Assembly (NCBI GenBank): GCA_024036415.1
Contig: JAMWET010003116.1
Location: 1 to 64,000 of the forward strand
Reading direction: 5' to 3'
Source: Prochilodus magdalenae
Taxonomy: Eukaryota; Chordata; Actinopteri; Characiformes; Prochilodontidae
Length of the DNA: 64,000 bases
The notes below the pieces were generated by a model, which searched no databases, was not told where the DNA came from, and saw only the letters and a program-made list of their open reading frames with translations. Shown piece after piece: positions 62,751-64,000 of the stretch. Within the stretch, counting starts at the first letter, position 1, and each line of letters starts with the position of its first letter. The position numbers were made by a program, and so were the translations under genes.

Positions 62751-63589
62751 TTCATTCACATACTGTTAACCTCAAACACTGTCATTCTTCCAAAAGAAGA
62801 CAGAAAACGGGCTGATTTGAGAATCCTAAACTGTTATGCAAGAGACTCATTAATATTTACAACCCCAACATTTATATACAACCACAACAGAGCTACAGAA
62901 ACACAAAGGTGGACTGTGTGAAGGAAACCAGGGGTTTAGGCTGAGAAGGGGACATCAGCACTTTTTATTTCCTTCCCAGGGAACCTTTAAACCAGGCGAA
63001 ATTGCTTCCTATTCACCAGATACTTTATCCCATGTTGCGTTTCACCAAATACTGCAGCTTGTGCAGGCACCAGAATGTAACTGCAGCAAATTTCCAAAAC
63101 AAGCTGTAGAACAGGAACCTCAGCTACCACATCTTTCACAGGATCCTGGAAAACAACTTTAATCCTACAGTCTACACATTTCATATCTGACAGTTTCTCA
63201 AACTCTTGGACAATATGGAGCAGCTCCGCTCAGCATTTGACCCTGAAGAGACTGAAGAGAGGAGCAGCTCCACCTTTACTAGCATAACAACCCCAATAGC
63301 AGCCTGTAAGTAGCAGTCATGCTGTGTGATTGTATCCGTGTTTGCCAGTTGAAGCTGATCATCTTAAACTGAGAGATCCATAGTGAGAAACAACTTTAAT
63401 CTACTGTGTGTTGATGTCCAGATGGAAAGCCAGTAGCTAGTATAGGAAATGTTAGCTACTAGCATTAGCTCCATGTAACTAGCATAGCAAACTAAAAAGT
63501 ATGAAGGCAGAGCTTATTTACACAGTCTATTTTCACAAGGTGCTTTTGTGTGATCACTGTGTGCTGCGTCTCACTGTAAAGTCAATTAG
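62751..63589. other. Non-genic stretch, no clear feature
   Basis: The 65-codon minus frame at 63184-62987 has no recognised motif or splice context. Nothing else is supported. Confidence 0.35.
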
Positions 63590-63760
63590 AGCAGGGCTTA
63601 TCTAATTATTCATGAGCTCACCAAAAAAGTGGAAAACTGATCATTTAATTTTGGGACCAGATCATAGGGTCTATTGTCACAGTGTAGAACCACATCTGGA
63701 CATTTTTCACCCCAAATAAAGTCACATAACTTCTATGTAGAACATCAGAGAACAGTTTAT
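63590..63760 (-). repeat. Dispersed repeat, inverted partner of 27240-27400
   Basis: Contains 'attattcatgagctcacc', 'ggaccagatcata' and 'tttttcaccccaaataaagtc', the reverse complement of the 27-kb copy. The last 240 bases of the window show nothing. Confidence 0.65.
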
Positions 63761-64000
63761 AACTCTGAATGGATGTACTGCATTTGAACTGTGCCGAGAT
63801 GCTTTGTTCCAATGAAATGCTAATGCATTAAATAAATTTCACGTCTTAATTTGAAGGCACAACTTCCTACAACTGGGGTCATCTGGAGGTTGGTGAATAA
63901 TGCTGCTTACACAGCGAACTGTGCTTTGCTAGTCTCCCTTGTTCATGCTAATAGGGGAGCGTAGAATCTGCCCTTAACGGCTGCCATTACACGGGGTGAT

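Noticed and set aside
62464..62769. Ser/Leu-rich 101-codon frame
   Set aside because: Pure product of the CT-rich tract.

Overview
The window is vertebrate nuclear DNA, almost certainly from a teleost fish. The genes are split into many short exons by introns with GT..AG ends. The DNA between them is crowded with repeat families typical of fish: a near full-length L1-type LINE, L2-like LINE relics, Tc1/mariner-like transposons and their deletion derivatives, tRNA-derived SINE-like pieces, an LTR remnant, and many micro- and minisatellites. I cannot fix the species. There are no operons, CRISPR arrays or prokaryotic features.

Three protein-coding genes can be assembled exon by exon with consistent splice phases. 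(1) Plus strand, 13.7-27.0 kb: a 14-coding-exon animal lipoxygenase of 663 residues, most like the ALOXE3/ALOX12B branch, with a TATA box and a spliced 5' UTR. Its four His/Asn iron ligands are present, but the C-terminal iron-ligand isoleucine is replaced by arginine. (2) Plus strand, 31.9-40.6 kb: a small six-exon gene of 160 residues. It has a predicted N-myristoylation start and a C-terminal coiled coil resembling the end of CIN85/CD2AP adaptors, but no SH3 domain. (3) Minus strand, 40.8-60.9 kb: an 11-coding-exon secreted lipase of the LIPH type (phosphatidic-acid-selective phospholipase A1), 457 residues, with catalytic Ser162, Asp186 and His256 and a start codon alone at the end of its own exon. 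Genes 2 and 3 are tail to tail, with poly(A) signals about 180 bp apart.

Layout: 0-2 kb, a 1.1-kb element with inverted terminal arms. 2.2-8.1 kb, an L1 inserted into a minisatellite, with a visible 15-bp target-site duplication. 9.3-10.2 kb, an L2 relic. 11.0-12.8 kb, a 75-bp telomere-like satellite flanked by two copies of one unidentified sequence. 13.7-27.0 kb, the lipoxygenase, with transposon debris in its introns. 27-32 kb, repeats and an LTR remnant. 33.0-34.3 kb, a 27-bp telomere-like minisatellite, inverted relative to the first. 31.9-40.6 kb, the coiled-coil gene. 40.8-60.9 kb, liph. 61-64 kb, a minisatellite and low-complexity DNA.

Two of the genes concern lipid signalling (lipoxygenase, and an LPA-generating phospholipase A1), but nothing in the sequence shows that they work together. 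The points most worth following are the arginine-ended lipoxygenase, the SH3-less CIN85/CD2AP-like gene, the inverted telomere-like satellites flanking the lipoxygenase, and a 54-bp minisatellite family that recurs in four places in both orientations.
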